The notes beneath the pieces were generated by a model. That model searched no databases. It worked only from the letters and a program-made list of their open reading frames with translations, and had not been told where the DNA came from. From assembly GCA_009746045.1 (NCBI GenBank), contig RPFO01000118.1, forward strand, positions 1 through 48,296: DNA of 48,296 bases, in the 5' to 3' direction. Source of the DNA: Mesostigma viride. Lineage: Eukaryota > Streptophyta > Mesostigmatophyceae > Mesostigmatales > Mesostigmataceae. Shown here piece by piece: positions 47,920-48,296 of this stretch. Position 1 is the stretch's first letter, and every line of letters begins with the position of its first letter. Made by a program: the position numbers and the translations under genes.

Positions 47920-47943
47920 TTATTATCTACCTAGAATATAAAC
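47920..47943. promoter_or_regulatory. bidirectional AT-rich intergenic promoter candidate
   Basis: Only 24 bp separate two divergent ATGs. On + it reads TTATCTACCTAGAATATAAAC and on the minus strand it contains TATTCTAGGTAGATAATAA, so a TCTA core faces each gene. Dense divergent arrangement is typical of small DNA viruses. Confidence 0.45.
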
Positions 47944-48296
47944 ATGGCCTCTGAGGCTTCAGAGACCCCAACGAGCTACCAAGACGAAACCTTCGCCGAG
48001 ACGCGGGAAGAGCAGGTTGACCTGGTCAAGACAATTCGAAAGGGACAACCGCTGAATGATGAACAGAAAAAAGCCCTTCGCGACAAAATGAGGGTTTACC
48101 AGCAACGCGCAAAAGCCGAGAGGGAGAAGAGACGAAACGAAGAAAAGGAGGCAGAGATAACGAAACGAAAGGTCCTTGCAAAGGAATTGGAGATTCAGCG
48201 GCAAAGGCTAGTCGAACTCGAGCTGCAAGAAGCCCGCAACAAATCGCGGATTGAACGCCTTCTCGCTGAAGATTCCGTCGCCTCAACCCCCGCCGA
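47944..48296 (+). CDS. charged coiled-coil protein, partial at window end
   Basis: Open from ATG 47944 for at least 117 codons and still open at the window edge. After an acidic start (MASEASETPTSYQDETFAE) comes a long, almost uninterrupted Glu/Lys/Arg/Gln helix (DEQKKALRDKMRVYQQRAK, REKRRNEEKEAEITKRKVL, LEIQRQRLVELELQEARN), a predicted coiled coil. It is the only plus-strand gene seen in the virus block and probably opens a second transcription unit to the right. Function unknown; it could be a scaffold, a packaging accessory or a regulatory protein. Confidence 0.65.
   Translation, partial: MASEASETPTSYQDETFAETREEQVDLVKTIRKGQPLNDEQKKALRDKMRVYQQRAKAEREKRRNEEKEAEITKRKVLAKELEIQRQRLVELELQEARNKSRIERLLAEDSVASTPA

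Overview
This window looks like a eukaryotic, probably green-algal, nuclear contig. The evidence is Copia-type LTR retrotransposons, a LINE remnant, a short run of plant/algal-type telomere repeat (CCCTAAA)n, and an endogenous virus whose capsid genes resemble those of polinton-like viruses (PLVs) of microalgae. The host species is an inference. No ordinary host housekeeping gene is recognisable.

Layout. (1) 1-3.1 kb: no supportable gene. (2) 3.1-4.5 kb: three diverged copies, in both orientations, of the 3' end of one unrecognised gene. (3) 4.5-27.7 kb: a pile of copies (A, B, C, D) of one Copia-like family, called family 1 here. A (+) and B (-) lie tail to tail with a single LTR between them. 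C (-) and D (+) lie head to head around a 123-bp spacer. B carries a 1446-bp fold-back element made of nested palindromes. D carries a 2281-bp TTAA-flanked non-autonomous DNA transposon. Between B and C lie two identical 1072-bp direct repeats and a 306-codon unknown ORF. (4) 27.7-34.55 kb: a decayed LINE reverse transcriptase split by a complete 5.7-kb LTR retrotransposon, E (family 2), which has 444-bp LTRs and the target duplication AGGAC. (5) 34.7-36.1 kb: telomere-like repeat, a tandem array of four hairpin modules, and a 179-codon unknown ORF. (6) 36.5-38.6 kb: mostly non-coding, with copies of a 26-bp partly palindromic site. (7) 38.5 kb to the window end: a virus block. Reading leftwards from 47.9 kb on the minus strand it has a 51-codon ORF, a 1068-aa possible fibre, a C2H2 zinc-finger basic protein, a penton-type minor capsid protein, a small amphipathic pVI-like protein, the major capsid protein, a 56-aa ORF, an Ig-repeat/lectin protein and a 188-aa protein. 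A divergent coiled-coil gene runs off the right edge. Replication, integrase and packaging genes are not in the window and may lie to the right.

The main biological points are these. Both Copia families place integrase before protease (Gag-INT-PR-RT-RNase H) instead of the usual Copia order. Both share an integrase spacing of D-x52-D-x29-E and a protease motif DT(N/Q)AQ. The virus block shows a TCTA-containing AT-rich motif just upstream of most of its genes, which recalls the late promoter described for the virophage Mavirus and its giant-virus host CroV. Many frameshifts in otherwise near-identical elements may be decay or assembly error; the sequence alone cannot tell.
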